From: Propionibacteriaceae bacterium
Lineage (GTDB): Bacteria > Actinomycetota > Actinomycetes > Propionibacteriales > Propionibacteriaceae
Reading direction: 5' to 3'
Assembly: GCA_031267645.1 (NCBI GenBank)
Contig: JAIRYW010000072.1
Location: 1 to 62,831, forward strand
DNA length: 62,831 bases
The translations under genes and the position numbers were made by a program. The notes beneath the pieces were generated by a model. That model searched no databases. It worked only from the letters and a program-made list of their open reading frames with translations, and was not told the DNA's origin. This document shows, piece by piece, positions 62,762-62,831 of the stretch. Position 1 is the stretch's first letter. Every line of letters begins with the position of its first letter.

Positions 62762-62831
62762 ATGAGACGTGATCCATCAACGACACGGGCCCGACGTCAG
62801 GCCCAGCGTTTGGTTGGACGCACCGCCAAAG
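62762..62831 (+). CDS. Start of a gene truncated by the window end
   Basis: ATG 62762 is preceded by AAGGA nine bases upstream and opens a frame of 23 codons beginning MRRDPSTTRARRQAQRLVGR that continues past the window end. It lies 43 bases after the transporter stop in the same direction, so it is probably in the same operon. In LacI/MFS loci such a gene is often a glycoside hydrolase, but nothing in the visible residues shows that. Confidence 0.45.
   Translation, partial: MRRDPSTTRARRQAQRLVGRTAK

Overview
The window is a protein-dense stretch of an actinobacterial chromosome, with GC of roughly 68-78% in 60-base counts over most of its length. The gene order mraZ-rsmH-ftsL-ftsI-murE-murF-mraY-murD-ftsW-murG-murC-ftsQ-ftsZ-pgeF-sepF-yggT-divIVA, followed by traR/dksA, lspA and rluD, is the actinobacterial division and cell-wall (dcw) cluster. 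A class II DAHP synthase, a PknL-type kinase, a polyprenyl synthase, metF and a DUF3040 gene lie just upstream, as in mycobacteria and relatives. MurE has the DNPR-type motif of diaminopimelate-adding enzymes. Many start codons sit 6-7 bases after a TANNNT box, as expected for leaderless actinobacterial mRNAs. A Propionibacteriales-like host is my best guess, not a demonstrated assignment.

Layout. 1-4.6 kb: a partial aldo/keto reductase, a DUF3043 membrane protein, a shortened glycerate-kinase-like gene, erpA, an atypical receiver protein, a helix-turn-helix protein and a sunset-domain membrane protein. 4.9-8.8 kb: a cyclophilin, then three consecutive secreted proteins with one shared coiled-coil module but three different C-terminal hydrolase domains (VldE/M15-like, NlpC/P60, M23). 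8.9-21.1 kb: ROK glucokinase, DAHP synthase, threonine aldolase, MBL-fold hydrolase, PknL-like kinase, a degenerate ThiE-like protein, polyprenyl synthase, metF, a HelD-like helicase and a DUF3040 protein. 21.4-40.2 kb: the dcw cluster, mostly with 1-14 base overlaps, preceded by a probable three-box MraZ operator. 40.3-50.5 kb: TraR/DksA, lspA, rluD, pyk, a frameshifted PY-repeat membrane protein, tRNA-Leu(CAA), an ANTAR response regulator, polA, rpsA and coaE. 50.5-62.8 kb: uvrB, a GNAT gene, uvrA, a second class II DAHP synthase, a PanE-like reductase, citrate synthase, and a LacI regulator divergent from an MFS transporter.

The most striking observation is a sharp composition change inside uvrB. 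Upstream of about 50,780 the sequence is GC-rich. From about 50,820 to the window end it is about 47-63% GC with different codon choice, while the uvrB reading frame stays open and the protein stays canonical. The low-GC side also carries a second complete class II DAHP synthase. This is best explained either by homologous replacement of a large segment from another actinobacterium or by a chimeric assembly joined in a conserved part of uvrB. Read mapping would decide.

I saw no CRISPR array, rRNA, insertion sequence, prophage or recognisable defence system. The best candidates for less-described biology are the three-hydrolase cassette with its interchangeable domains and the LacI/MFS locus with its palindromic operator and repeated leader.
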